Shown: piece by piece, positions 36,501-51,117 of the stretch | How the letters are laid out: every line of letters begins with the position of its first letter | How positions within the stretch are numbered: the stretch's first letter is position 1 | Assembly: GCA_947652115.1 (NCBI GenBank) | Contig: OX393568.1 | Coordinates: forward strand, 7,185,820-7,249,819 | Reading direction: 5' to 3' | From: Blastomussa wellsi | Taxonomy: Eukaryota; Cnidaria; Anthozoa; Scleractinia; Plerogyridae | DNA length: 64,000 nt | Notes under the pieces: generated by a model | Database searches by the model: none | What the model saw: the letters and a program-made list of their open reading frames with translations, nothing else | What the model was told of the DNA's origin: nothing | Made by a program: the position numbers and the translations under genes

Positions 36501-39500
36501 AACAACACAAAAACAGAGTGTGGCCTGCCTGTGATTGCTAGAATGCTCAGTGAAAACTGTCTTAATTATTTAATCATTAATTTCACCATCCTAATATCTG
36601 TTTCGAAGTGACATAGTTAGTTTGTTTTAGCTCACCAGTTGCCAGTTGCTGTTTATTAAAAGGATCCATTTCATAATCCATGACACCACTCCCACACTGA
36701 ATAACAGGTAACCCTGCGTCTGGCAGTCGGCATGGTTTGTTAAGCTGAAAATGAGTCAATTTGCAAAGGCTGGTTCTCACTAGCGCATAAGCATAAGCAC
36801 AAGCATAACATAAGCATAAGCAAGTGAGAAACAGCCGCGACATAAGCAAGTCTTATGTAGGCTTGTGCTTATGCTTATGCTTATGCTTATGTCGCAGTTT
36901 TCACAAGTGAGAACGGGGCTGACATAAGCATAAGCAGGGCACAAAATTAACTTTTTTTTCAAGGAGCCATCTGGCTCCTAAATTTTCCAAAGTGGTTGCC
37001 AAGACCAAAAAGTTAGGAGCCATTTTTTTCACGTGGAAGGTGTCGTCACGCTTGGAAAAGTATGGAATGTTGTGAGTCCGCAATATGCGTTGTTACCAAA
37101 AGGGACATTTCATTTCACAAAATACAACATAACGTTTTGAAAATCCAAGATGGCGGATGTTGACATGTTCACTTTGTAGCATGTGTGACGATTTTGCTTA
37201 ACACTACTTCATCGTTCACACCGATTCGTCTACCTTAAAGCTTTATTTAGTTGAAAAATACATCAAGGTAAGATATACAAAGCCCAAAGAGTTCTGGTCG
37301 CCAACTTGGCGACTAATTTTTGAATCTTGGTCACCAGCACAGTAATTTTAGTCGCATTGGCAACTGTATTAGGCGCAATTTCATGCCCTGATAAGCATAA
37401 GCTCAAGTCTTTCGACCAATCACATGCCACTTTGACCCAGACTTCTGCAGAAAGTATCACAAGCAAAATGGCGGACGCTATGACATCTGTAGACGTCAGA
37501 CCCCTTGTTTTTAAACATTGAGGAGACATGGTATCGAGTATTGCGTCAAAAAATGTATTCTGCGCGTGCGTATGTCCTTATGCTTATGTCGCGGGTGTTC
37601 TCACTTATGCTCTCACAGTGCATCTCTCCACCCAGGTATATAACTGGGTACCAGCAAAATTAATGCTGGGAAATAACCCTTTGACCCTCTGAATAGAAAT
37701 CATTACACCTATGCACGGGGTGAGAGGGGGACTCCCCTATAAAAATGACGGGGATGCTTGTTGCACCTTTTTGGGGGTAAAATTGATGGATTGGTACCAC
37801 TTAGGATACTTTAACCAAAAATTACCATCACTAAAGTTCTCACAATGCCAAGAAATGACAGGAACTGTGTGCGACTCCGCTGATTTTTATTTGAGGTTTT
37901 GATTTACGTGGTACCTTTTAGGGTTGAAAATAATTTATTCTGGGGGGCCATGCTCACTAATTGAGATTCTGGTACCTTTTAGGGGTTCTGTTCAAAATTT
38001 CTGACAAGCAGCCCCATCATTTTTATAGGGGAGTCCACTGTCCAGGCACTGGGCAGTAATGACGTTTGGATTTCAAATGCAAACTTGCCTCCTCGTGTTC
38101 TGCTGGATCATGCTGATTCCCTTTAACATACTTTTATTAAATTTTTAGAAACTGTTTAAAATTCTTACTACAATATATATTATTGTAACATGTTTACCTT
38201 TGGGGAAACCAGCTTTTGTTGTGTGGCTAGCATTGTGAAATAAGTTGTAGTTACTTACTAAACTACAGAGGAAACTGTCATGAGAAATACTTACAGGAAC
38301 TACAGCTATTTGTCCACCAGGCCCTGACAAAGGAAATGCAGCAAACTCCTGATTGACTTGAAACCCATCACAGTCTCCTGGCATTGAAATGCTCAAGTTT
38401 CTTACATTCTCTATATTATTGCTTTTATGCATGGGTGTTCCATGGAGGTGTCTGAACTTGGATGTACGCACACCGGTGAATGCCTTTCTAGGTCTCGCAG
38501 GAGAGTCTGCCACAGGTTCACTAGATGAAGTTGGCTGAGCTACTGCTTGTTGAGAAACTCTGGAGGATGTGTCTGTTGGTGATTCCTTGGACCCTGCTGT
38601 TGGCTGTTTAGATATTACGATTGTCAGTACTATATAAGTTACATGAATGTAATTATTTTTATATTACTAAATAATGTCAACAGTTATTTATGTTTCTGTT
38701 CAGGTAGTGAATTCAAGAAGAACACAGTGGCACTGCGTCAGAGTACTGTACAGCATGTAAAGAAAAAAATGGCAATGGCAGGCAAGGTTACTGTAAGCTC
38801 TCAAGTTATAAATTATAACTTTAAGTATCTCAAAAAAGTGGATTCTAGAACTAATACCAAATCAAAAGTAGACAAATCATCTACCAATTTACACAATGTT
38901 TGCTGAAAATAGCCACAGGTTGCATCTTGGAGGACCATTGTGGATCTCCTTATATATACCTGGTAGGGTATGAACCTACTAAAAACCCTTCTAAAAAGTT
39001 ATACCTTTGCAGATGGTGCACTAGGTTTCGTAGCTTCTAGGACAGGTTTTGGTTTCAGTGAAGGTTTCTGTGTTTTCTCTTGTGGTGTTTGTACTTGTGC
39101 CTGTCGCTTACATGGATCAAGAGAAACCCTCTTCATCTACAAACAAATAAAAATGTTGATAGAAGCAGTCGTCCAATTCACATAACAATACTTTTGCTAT
39201 GTTTAACTAGTTGAGCATGCTGGGCGAATATTGAAAGAGATTGCCCAGGCAGTGAAATGAAATGCTAATAAAATTATTTTGCAGATTTTGTTTGAGAATG
39301 CACTCAAGAATAAATAAAATGGAAAGACACTGCAGTGGGTGGAGTGCATTGGAACTTACAGGGATATTAGATCCATTGAACCATTCATCAGCTGTCATGG
39401 CCGCTTCTCTGGCTATTGTATCCGGAAACAAGTCTTCATGAAAGTCCCTGTAAGACTTTGGAGAAGAAATTACACAAATAACAGTACAAAGTGAGTAAAA

Positions 39501-42500
39501 AAAGCACCAACTTAAGGAAATAAGCATAGACTGACATAAGCCTTCCACTTTGGAGGAAAAGCACATTTAAAGATCTGAATAGATCATTCTTGACAAGCCT
39601 CCCCAGCAAGCAACTTCGCTATTATAAAGAAAGGACTAGAGACCAATAAAAGGGAGGTGAACAAAAAAGAATAAGAATGAACAAAGCGAGTCCTTGCACA
39701 GCAGGCTGCAGGGTAGGCACTTTGAATTTGCTCTTCATTGTTCTTCTCCCAACAGTGGAGTTGCCAGTAGAGATGGCTAATTCTCGCTTCCATGTGAACT
39801 CTGTCTCTGACAGATATTTTCTGGATGTACATTTGAAAAGGTCGGCAAAATTATTTAAGGGCGCGTTCGTTTGGGATATTCCGGAATAAGAATATATTCC
39901 GGAATATATTCCCGAATATATTCCGGCTGTTCTGCTCCTGGGAGCAGAATAGCCAGAATGGAAATCCAGGTATTCCGGAATGAGAATAGCTCCCAAACAA
40001 GCGCTTACTCGCTTTATTCCAATTATTCTTATTCCAAATTGATCCCAAACGAACGCACCCTAAATATTCTCCTTTTTCTCTATGATGCTTCTAAACATCT
40101 CTGAGATGACAAAGATAATAAAATCTGTGACACAAGCTGCTTGTAAAAAGTTTCCAAGTTCTCCAGACAGGAGTCAAACTGTCCTATAATATTATTTCCA
40201 TAAACTAGCTGGATATCCTACCAGTGAGCTAACTTGGTACATAGCTAGACCAAAGCTTGCAAAGGTTTTAAAATTACCTTTCGAGGTACACAGTAACTAA
40301 GTGGCACCACAGATGATTTTGTGAGCTGAAGAAGCTGCACCACTTCACATGCCATTACATTCATGGCAAGTTTAGGAACACTGCACATTCCTTTGTGTTG
40401 TTCATCCATAAGCTGTGATGACACTGTTTGAAACATGAAGAATTCATTTTGTTTTATCGGGTTATCAACAGATTAAGAAGGGTGAGAGTAGGAGTATGAG
40501 AAGATGGGTCATCCCTTCCTTAAAGAAAGTGGAAAGAGAGAAGTTGCAACCCTGGGAGAAGGGACGGTACAGTGGTAAGGATGCTCGCCTCCCACCAATG
40601 TGGCCCGGATTCGATTCCCAGACTTGGTGTCATAGCGCCACAGGTTTGTCAGCCGTATACTGTTGATGCTACCCTTGTTAGACAAAGTTATTTACCGGTA
40701 TTTATTTATTAAAGTGAAAATAGCTTGGGGAAATTAGGAAAACATCAGTCTTTTTGGGCAAATTAACCATTTGTGAGTACTTGCAGGTACTCCAAAAGTT
40801 GCGATGTTAATGCTTTACAATCTGGATACCTGATTACCACATGTAAAATGCAATACAAACTTTATTTATTTAAAAAATATATACTGAGAATTTACGAAAC
40901 CCGTACATAGCATCAGCTAATCTAGGCATTAGTAATTAATAAACATTATTAGTAGCATTAGCAAAAAATAAAACACTAAGCATTATAAGCTAAAAGATTA
41001 CATTTACTATTATAATATCACTACATTATAAGCTATGCAATAGATTACTACATTACTAAATTAAACAATACCTAACAATCAATTACAAGAGCAAACAAAA
41101 CTGGAAAGTAAAGAGGAAATATACAATTACTTACAAGTATTATAATTACTTTTAGTAAATTCTCAACCCCGGATAATGCAATTCTAGCTTTCTCATTGGT
41201 TCACTGGATCTCGGTTACCAGCCATTATACCTGCGTTTGACCTTATATGGAAATGAATGCGGCAAATGTCATTCAGCATATAAAATTTTTCGCAGGAAGC
41301 CAAGTTCCGTCAACGTAAAATTGGATGAAAAAAAGCATTTTTCACCTTAAAGCAAACAGGTAAACTCTACTAAGAAGCATGGAGTTTGATGCGAAACATT
41401 TAATCGAAAATTCTTGTAAATACACAACAAAAGGGGTGAATATTAGCACGGCGTTTACGGCAAGATCCGAAACTGATCAACACAAATTTGTCCAGAAAGT
41501 GAAAACAGAGTATGAGCATAAATATGGCTAGCAATACAGTAAAGTTTTTTTACCTGGACAAGGCTTGTCAGTTCCAGCGGGTCCAAGCTTTCAAACGAGA
41601 ACAATAAATGTGGCAGACAAAGGGGCAAAGTTCTTGTGACGGTATATAATTTTTACAAACAACACCGGCTTCCCACAGTGAAATTATCTTCGAAGATCAA
41701 TCTCTTCCTCTCTTTTCATCCGTGCAGCAATTCAGTGACAGTTTGCTTTGTCCTTTTCTTCAGAGGAATTCATCGGTTCTGAGCTAACCATCTTTGTTTC
41801 AACACAATTGATTTGGAATCAGTCTTGATCGGGTTCTTAATCAACCGTGAGATCGCTAGACAGCTGTAAACAAGCTCGATTTGACTTGTACAAGTAATGC
41901 AATGTTCGGCTTCACAATATTTCTGATCTTCCCGTTAACCAACATTGTTTGTCCAGATGTTCCACGATAAAGAAAACTTTAAAGGAGATTGTGCCAGGAA
42001 TATTTGAGAAGAAGCAGCTGTTTCTCTCGCTCACCTTTCACTTATTCCATTCAACTTACAGAGCGAGCAACGCACCACTGATTTTGCCGCCTTTTCATAG
42101 CATCGCTTCGTTTAGGTCAAACTGAAATGGCCGCATTATTAATAATACAAAAAAATAGACTGAACAAAATGTACTGTTTTAAAATTCCAACAACAATAAC
42201 CGAGGTTGAGAATTTACTAAAACAATTATTCCATTCGCCCTTGTTGGAATGAGGTGATTATAACCAACTCGCGCTACGCGCTCGTTGGTTATTTATCACC
42301 TCATATCCAATGCGGGCTCATGGAATAATTGTTAAGTATTGAAATTCAGTATTAGAGAATGGGCGTCAACATAATAGTCCTCAATCCCAAGTACAGTTAG
42401 AAGCAGCTTATGAATTTTTCTTGTACACTTTGCCAATGCAAACATCTCTGCTATATGATAACATTAACCTAGTATAAGTATTACCTGGAGTAACAAAAGA

Positions 42501-45500
42501 TGCAGCAGTGTCAGATACTTCCAGATACTGAACAAATGAGTCACCCTGCATGGACACAGCAATAGATACAAAAGGGTAAGGTTAAATGACAGAAAGTTTT
42601 GCAAACAAGAGTTTTACAAAGAGTTGACTGATGAAAGTTGGACAAGATTTTCTTGACCCATGTTGCTCTGCGACTTTTAACAATGCATGGTCAAATGACT
42701 TGCTGCCTGACAGTAAAAATTTGGAAAACCTGAGCAGGTTCACGTGTTGATGAAGGTGCAGCAGGTTGGTAGACAGAAGCAAGAGTTTGAATTCTCATGA
42801 ATCAACTCTCTTGTCCTTGCCAGATTCAAAGAAAATATAGTTTTTAAACAACAACAATGGCACTGGTTTCTGTGGGTGCTAGCATGTTAAAAACCCTGTG
42901 CATGGGCAGGAGGCACGGTGGCCTAATGTGCTGGACTCTGTATCAAACAGGCCGAGAATGAGCCTCGGCCGGGGCACTGCATTGTGTTCTCACAGTGCCT
43001 CTCTTCACCCACGTGTATAAATGGGTACTGGCAAAATAATGCTGGGGGTAACCCTGGAATGGACTAGCATCCCATCCAGGGGGAGTAGAAATACTCCTAG
43101 TCGCTTCATGCTACAGAAACCTGGATAAGCTCCAGTGGTATGCAAGGGCCGCTACGCTCCATGCAGACTTTTACATGCATGACAGTTAATTACTTTTTTG
43201 AGTGGTAATAATGTTAAACATTGATCAAAATAATATGAATTAATACCTTCCCAGCTAAAAACAACATGTTGGTGTCTGCATCGAAAAATGGCATCAGTAT
43301 TCTGCATGTAAGAAATTTGCGTGGATAAGTGAATGTGTCATATTTAAATGCTAAAATGAAAATTTACTGATTGAATGATTAATTATTTTCATGTGTCTGT
43401 GCAAGTACCAACAAAGAGACCTCAAAGGTAGCTCGCAGGCTATATAAAGAAAGGACAACATCAGAGTGCTACAGAGGCCCAATGGTTGGCGCATTGGACT
43501 CATGATCAAGCGGCCCCCGTTTACGCACTGGTCAGGGCTACTGCATTGTGTTCTAAACCAAGACATTTACATTTCATAGTGCCTCTCTCCACCCAGGTGA
43601 ATAAATGGTTCCAGCAATAACAATGCTCTGGGTGCAACCCTGCAATTGACAAGCATCCCTTCCAAGGGGATACAAGGAATTGTTTTCTCAAGTGCAGGAA
43701 TTTATTGTTGAAAGTAAGCGTTTCAAGAAAGGCGATTAACACTTTTGACCTCATTTCAGCATCTTTGTCTTTGTCTTTGTCTTGCCCTTATGCTTTCTTT
43801 ATTATTGTAAAATTATTTAGAAGTAAGCCCCCTAGATGAGCAAAGTGCATGCTCTTGGGGCAAACTTCTTTAAATAAATATGTTTAAATAATAAAAAAAA
43901 ATATTTCTAGTCGCTTAATGCTCAAGAGGCCTTATGCAGCTTTGCTTTCAGTATCACGTCATGTTTCCTTGACATTTTACCATCACCTACATGTTTGTCT
44001 ATTCCTGGGTTATGAGAGGAATATCAGCAATGTGAGATTTTAGTCCTGTTCAAGCCTGAATTTTTTGGGCTTTCTTTTCTCAACTGCAAGTTAAACTACA
44101 CAACAGTGATCTTTCTCTGCAGTTCAAATATATGAAATTTCATATATTATTCACTTTCACTATAGACGACACAATGAGCTGGCCAGTGCTTGATCCTGAA
44201 ACACGTCACAAAGAATTCAATGTGCTAGCCAGCAGCGTACCACAAACCAATTTCAATTGATACCTAAATTCTAATCACTTTGCTTGCAACTACACTTACC
44301 CAGATGACGTATCAAGGCTTATCCTCTCTACTGGACTGCTCATGTTATTCACATCCCAGACAACAACTTCACGGGAACGCGACTGTTAACACAGGATCAA
44401 TAATTAATCAAAATTAATAGCCTAGCAGACAGATCTCCTTTTTTAATTTGCCTGAGAGTGAAATTTGCCTAGTAAATATGTACAGGGCTCGAACTTAACT
44501 TTTTAGTCCACAAGCAAAGTCTTGCTGGTAACAATTTTCCCTACTAGCAAATTGGTAAGACAACTAGCAAATTTTAAATGTAAAAATAAAATTCTTATCG
44601 ATACTTTTGAAGTAATGATATGAAAAGGTAAATAACCAAGTTTAATTTGGTATTACTTTCTTATAAATTTCTTGACATGAAACTCTTCTTAAAATGTCTT
44701 CAATCAGAGACAGGAATGACTCTTCCTCGGAAATGTTCGCTAGTGGATATTTTTCAACTCGCAAATCCCCCAAACACTTGTATTTTGCGAGCTTGCGAGA
44801 GTTAATTTCGAGCCCTGGTGTACTGATGGTGTTTAAATCCATGTATAGTATCTTGGGTTGGCTACTTTTCTTCATGAGAGTACTGTACAGTACTATAATT
44901 GCTACATAAATATTTATAAAACTGCATCATGCTGCATGAAATTTATCAGATCAAGCCTCGCTGCATGAGGAGACATGTCCCAGATTAGATTTCACAGGGT
45001 TGGCCCAGTTCTGAGAGAGCTTCCCCTCTCCTCAAAGCATTCATCTGAACAACAACAGCACAGCACAGCACAGTTTAAAAATAATAAGAGAATCACTTAA
45101 TTTAAAATAGGGTTTCAGGGCATTCCACAAAGTTACAGTTCTGCAATAAAAAGATCTCTGTCCCGGCTTGGTTTTAAAAAGTGGTATATTAAGCTTGGTA
45201 GATGATCTGTTCTCTCTGAAGATAAAATTTGATGGTCTGAGGTAGTTTAGTACTGTCACAGATTTATGAAAATGAGGTCATATACTTACTAGGTTAATTT
45301 TAACTGCGTAAATCCAGCTAATTTGGTATGCAGAACATCAACTTGCTTCTAGAAGCTTGTGGTGCATACTAATCAGCTGGGTTCACACATTGCAAAGATA
45401 AACTAGTGAGTATATGACGTCATTTTCTCTCTCGATCCAGCTCTCTTGATGCAACTCAACTGAAGTTGAACCTGGTAATGGCAGAGAGTATAAACAAGAC

Positions 45501-48500
45501 TTATTTCGAAAATTGACGCGCAATAATTGGCATGGTGCATTCTTGCCAAACATAAAATCGGAATCGAAAGAGAACAAGAACAACATCTTTTCATCGTAGT
45601 ACCACTTTAATAGTAATCATGTTCTCACCTTACCAAAGCCTGTACCGAGAATTCTGTCAGTGTTACCAAGCCATAATACTCTGGATTCTTTAATTCCTTC
45701 AAAGCCATCACATTCCTAACACCAAGTAAACATGATTTCTTATTATTTAGTTATGACCAGAGAATTCTGTCATTATACTGCTACTCCTATGTGTCTGAAT
45801 TATTTAGAGTTACTGGTTCTTTCATGGTAGTTCTCTGATTTGCCAAGCAAAGCTTTTGTATCCAATAGTATTTCAATTTTGCTGTTCAAAAATTTACAGA
45901 GCTAGAGACTAATGTTTTACTTTTTTTTTTTTTACTTTTTTTTTTTTTTATTTTTTTATTTATTACACCACAACTACACGAGGCTAACTAACACTACAGC
46001 TACATTACTTACTTACAAAACAGTTACATTACTAACTTACAGAAAAACTACATTACATTCTGCACGATCTTACCGTAACGTTTTTATGGTACGGAAAGAA
46101 AGATATACAAGGCTAATTACACCAATTTGGAGATAAATAATTAAATGAAGAAGGTTAAAAGAGGTTGGAGCAAAAACAGGATACTCAAATTGTGATAGTT
46201 AAAATATAAAATTATTTACAATTTTTTTTTAATGTGCTGTAAGTAGTAAATTAGGTACAAAGTATCTTCACATAAATTATTAGCTATTGTTTCAGTGGTC
46301 CGGGGAAGAGGAAAAAGCGGTCTGTATACTGTCTGCAAGAGAGGACCATTTTTGGGTGTCCCCCGCTTTTGTCTCTAGTTCAAATCTAGATTTTACTTGA
46401 CATAAAAAGACGTTGAAATTTGGTGGTCTTTCTTCAAGTTTAACTTGCCATACATGGTAACGCGCTAATAGGAAAAAATAATTTAATTGAAGTGCGAATT
46501 TTGGGTGGAGGTCCGGTCTTAGACCAAGTGCTGTGACATTAGTCAAAGTGTATTCATCAGTTATAGGGAGATTGTTTCGAAGCCAGTCTATTACTTCCTT
46601 CCAAAAGGAGGCTGTAACGTGGCAGGACCAGAAAAGGTGGATTAATGTCTCTGGGTATCCGTGGCAGAAGGTGCAATTTTCGTTTTCTTTTTTCCCTATT
46701 TTAAGTAGAAAATTGTTTGTGGGTATGCGTCTGTGTAGAAATTTAAACTGGAATTCGATTAGCTTGGTGCTTTTGGTGCACTTTGACGCCATAGTATAAG
46801 CAAGTTCCCAGTTGAAAGCGTTTTCATCGTCTAAATAAACACAGTCCTGGAGCCATTTGTGTTGGCTGTTACTGGGGACAACGCTCTTGGCTTTGATAAT
46901 TTTTTTGTAAATTGTCGGCCCTGGTCTTTGGATTTTCATTATCTTGTCGCAAAATGGTTCGGGGTTGGAATCCTCAGGCTCTACAGTCTCAGGGACAGTT
47001 TTATGAAGGGACTTTACAGCTGATAATAAACCACAGAAATCAAGGGGGCGTAAATTTAGGTCATACCTGGAGGCAAAGGCGTTAAGGGACAAAAAGGAGT
47101 CGTTTTTTGACGTTTGAAGATGTTTTACTTTTGTTACACCTTTTTCAAGCCAATCTTTAAAAAGAATTGGCTTATTGCTGATTCTTATTAATGAGTTGAA
47201 CCATAGAACCTGCTCTTGGAGATTTTGTTTGGATCTTATTCTGTTCTCAAAGTTGGCTTCTGCCCAGTATTCTAATATTTCCTCAAGGAAAGGATCCGAG
47301 ACCTTAAACATTTTTTTTGTGTCACTTACATTTAGGTTATACCGGAAGAAACTTTGGCAGTCATATTTGTTAAGTTCCATATCAAAGAGGAGTTTCCATT
47401 TCCCATTGTTAGTCGTGTCTAAGTACTTTTTAACCCATGTTATTTTGAGGGACTTGTTGAAGGAGCAGAGATCGATCATTTTAAGGCCTCCTTTTTTTGG
47501 TTCATTAATCATAACTTTTCTCTTTATTTTGTCACCCTTGCCATTCCACAGGAAATGGTAAAACATGTCATTTATATCTTTTAATGCATGATGATTAGAG
47601 TGTAGTGGTGCAAGTAAGTAAACCAGCTGTGATGCGGCCAGTGATTTAATCACGGTGATTTTTCCTAGAAGCGTGAGCCTACGATATTTCCAACAGCTTA
47701 GTAACTTTCTGATTTTGTCAGTTTTTTCATTATAGTTCAAGTTTATTGCCGTATCCGGATCTGTTGACAGCCATAAACCGAGAGATTTAACTTTGCTTTT
47801 TGGCCATTTTAAATCTTTTCCAGGCACAAAGATTTTCCCTTGTCCAGTTTTAGAACCAATCCAAAGGGCTTCCGTTTTGCTATCATTAAGCTTAAGGCCG
47901 GAGACCTTGCTGAAATCGTCTAAATTTTGTAATGCTGCTATAAGAGACTTCTTTGATCCGTCTAAAATGAGAGTAGTATCGTCGGCATATTGGCTTAATT
48001 TGACTTCATTGTTGCCTAAAAAGAAACCCTTAATGTTCTTATTGCTTCGGATTGTTTTGGCTAGTACCTCTGCTGCCAGAATAAATAGATATGGCGAAAG
48101 GGGACAGCCTTGCCTAACGCCTCTTTGCGGCTGAAAAAAACTACTTGACCAACCATTGTTAAGAATACAGCTTTCGTTTTTGGAATAAAAGGTTTTTACC
48201 CAATTGATTATTGATGAGCCAAAACCAAAGAAGCGTAATGTGTCAAAAATGAAGGGCCATTCAAGTGAATCAAATGCCTTTTCGAAATCTATGAAAAGTA
48301 GTAAACCTGGGGCGTTGTGCCGTGCAGCATATTGGATGATTCCGTCAATAAGTCTTATATTTTCGCCGATAAATCTTCCTTTCATAAATCCTGTCTGGTC
48401 GTTGCTGATCAGTTTTGGGAGCACGGCCTTGATACGGTTCGCAATAGCTTTGGCTGCAATTTTATAGTCCGTGTTGAGAAGGGTTATGGGGCGCCAGTTT

Positions 48501-51084
48501 TTTACATACTAATGTTTTACTTGACTAAGCAAGTAGCTAGTGAGAGCTTTGATTTTACTCGCCAAAACAAGTTTCATAAGAGCCTAGTGATTTAAAAACC
48601 TACAGGATGAAACATTTGCCTTTAAATATCCAAAAAATGTAAGAACCTGTTCAGTCGGGCAAGGAAAAAATACCAGTAGGTTCTTATCTGTCTTAGACCG
48701 GATGTCACACTTTCACTCAGGAAACCAATCATGGCACACAGTTTAATATTGCCATTGTTTCATGAATTCGTATTGTCCAGATTCTGGACTAATTACAGAC
48801 GAGTCGCCAAATAATTATTTCAGGTATAATCATTTTTTTCTCCGCTGCAAAAAATAAGACCACCTGATCGCGGAGTAGATAAATACTAGTTCTGCTCTGT
48901 CAGAATTGACTCCACAATATTTTGTTAGTGGTTTCCTTTTACATAATATACTAAGGACGATACCTAAAATCTATCATCCAAAAACATTTTCGCTAGTTTC
49001 TAGCTAGTTGGCTATAGATCATTAGTCTTGAGCCCTGATTTATCTCTTACCACAACAACAGAAGAGCTACGAGGGTCTAAGATGCGGATCTTCTTGTCCT
49101 AGAAAGCACAGAAAATAGCACCGTTAGATAGAAATTTCCAGTGTCTTACTGGCATTTGTATTTGTATAGTAGTATAACACCTGAGTGCATTTTTTCTAGT
49201 TTGTTCATAAACACTTCATTAACATCCAACTAAGCTCAAAATGGACAAATAAATTAAATAATATCATGGGTGACAAATTACTCCTTAATTTTGGCGCGAA
49301 ATTTCAGCGTTAATTTGTAATTTCACATGTGAAATTATAAAATTGCTATGGCAAAAACCCACGATTTTGGCATAATTTGTCACTCATGATATTAAAAGAT
49401 AATCAAATCGTATACTCGTGACTCGTGAAATTAGGAAATCATTTCACTTGCATTTTGTCAAAATTCTCATAATTTCCAGACCCTTGACAAAACGCGAATG
49501 AACTTATTTCCTAATTTTACTCGTCACCATATACTAATATTACTAACCTTACTGGTTGTCACTAATAAAGAACCATCTCCTTTCCAGCAAAAACTCTGAA
49601 TCAAATCTTGGTGATTATCTAAATCTGCACCAAACATAATTAGCGTCAGTAAGTTGACACATTACAAAGGACTTATTGTACTGAGTCTAACAGTGTATCA
49701 CTGAATGAGAACAAAATAAATATTCAACAAAAAGTACTTACTGTATTTTTGCTGTTGATTCTGTAGATCCCATATGGTGAGAGACTTTCCACAAGAACTA
49801 CCGAGGACCTGTATATAACAGATAATAAGATTCAGTGCTCCGATCCCTAGCCAGCATGATCATAGAGGGGGTAAGTTTCTAAAGAAACCGTGGTGCTGCG
49901 TCAGTGGGAAGTATAACAATATAATTTGGTTTTATCAACTGGGTTGATAATGTCAATTGGCCACCGTAAAGAGATTCAATTGCTGACGTTTCAAGCGTTA
50001 GCTCTTCGTCGGAGCGATCATAGCTTATTTGGTAAAGCATTTTTACCAGTAATGCAAGATTGAAGGATATGAATTGATCCTGTTGAATATTTCTTTTTGC
50101 AACAGCTTAAGATGGTTGAACACAGTTTTTGATACCTGTGCTGCATTTGCCACTCAGTTTTCAAAAATTGTTAGTCCCAGAGTTCACAAAAATGGCAAGA
50201 CATGATACATTTCCTGGAGGTCATTTCCACCAGTTCACAGACGTCAAACGGGCTATCCAAAATGGACTACATCTACTAGAAACACTCTAAAGATGGATTT
50301 CCACTGTCACGTAATTTTCAGTAAATAACAGGCTTTACGTGTGTAAAATAAAAAAGAATCAACATTAAACCACATTCAACTTTTTTCCGCAGATGACAGG
50401 GGTCCATACAGTTCTTCTTCTCGTTTCTTCTTCTTTTTATTTTAAGCATGTAAAGCCAGTTAAAATCACGCCCATTAAAGAACGATAAATTATGCGACAG
50501 TAGAAATCCACCTTAACCCTTAGGGAGTCTTTACAGGTGGCCAAGCAATAAAATTCCTGACGGTATAAAATTTTAATTTGTGTTGAGATTGCATGTGATT
50601 GTCTTCTTCAATCAGGTCTTAGGTGTTAGTAATAAAGGTATAATACAGGAGGAATAATACCTGTATTATCAGTTTAGCAGTGGTAATGATACGGTTTCGA
50701 GTTCAATTTGGAATTAATTTGCACAAGTGAGTATTTCAAAAAGCTGAAATTGCATGAGCCGCTTCAGCAAGTGCAATTTCAGCTTTTTGAAGTACTCACA
50801 AGTGGAAATTAATTCCAAATTGAACGAGAAAAACCGTATGATTATTTGTTAACAATATAAACATGGAAAAATTTGCCTGGAGGAAGTACTGGAAGATCTT
50901 ACAGTGTTGCAGACAGGAAGCGAGCATTTGATGCGAATTTGACACTTAACAGATTGGCTGACGAAGATCAGCTAATAATGCTACGAACTGAAAGAGGTTC
51001 ATTTAAAACATTTGCAACCATAATCCAGAATTTTGATACATGTGTAATTTGTACTGGTGTTACACTTTTTGCACTGGTGCTACA

Positions 51085-51117
<33 letters not shown>

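Larger units (their letters stand above)
45897..49037. mobile_element. hAT-like MITE split by a LINE insertion
   Basis: CAGAGCTAGAGACTAATG (45897-45914) and CATTAGTCTTGAGCCCTG (49020-49037) are inverted with three mismatches. The LINE at 45923-48507 entered inside the left end and duplicated ACTAATGTTTTACTT. Without it the MITE would be about 540 bp. Its right end lies 13 nt from the exon 9 donor. Confidence 0.6.

Noticed and set aside
40556..40640. tRNA gene
   Set aside because: Only A- and B-box-like strings are present; the cloverleaf does not close and a SINE body follows.
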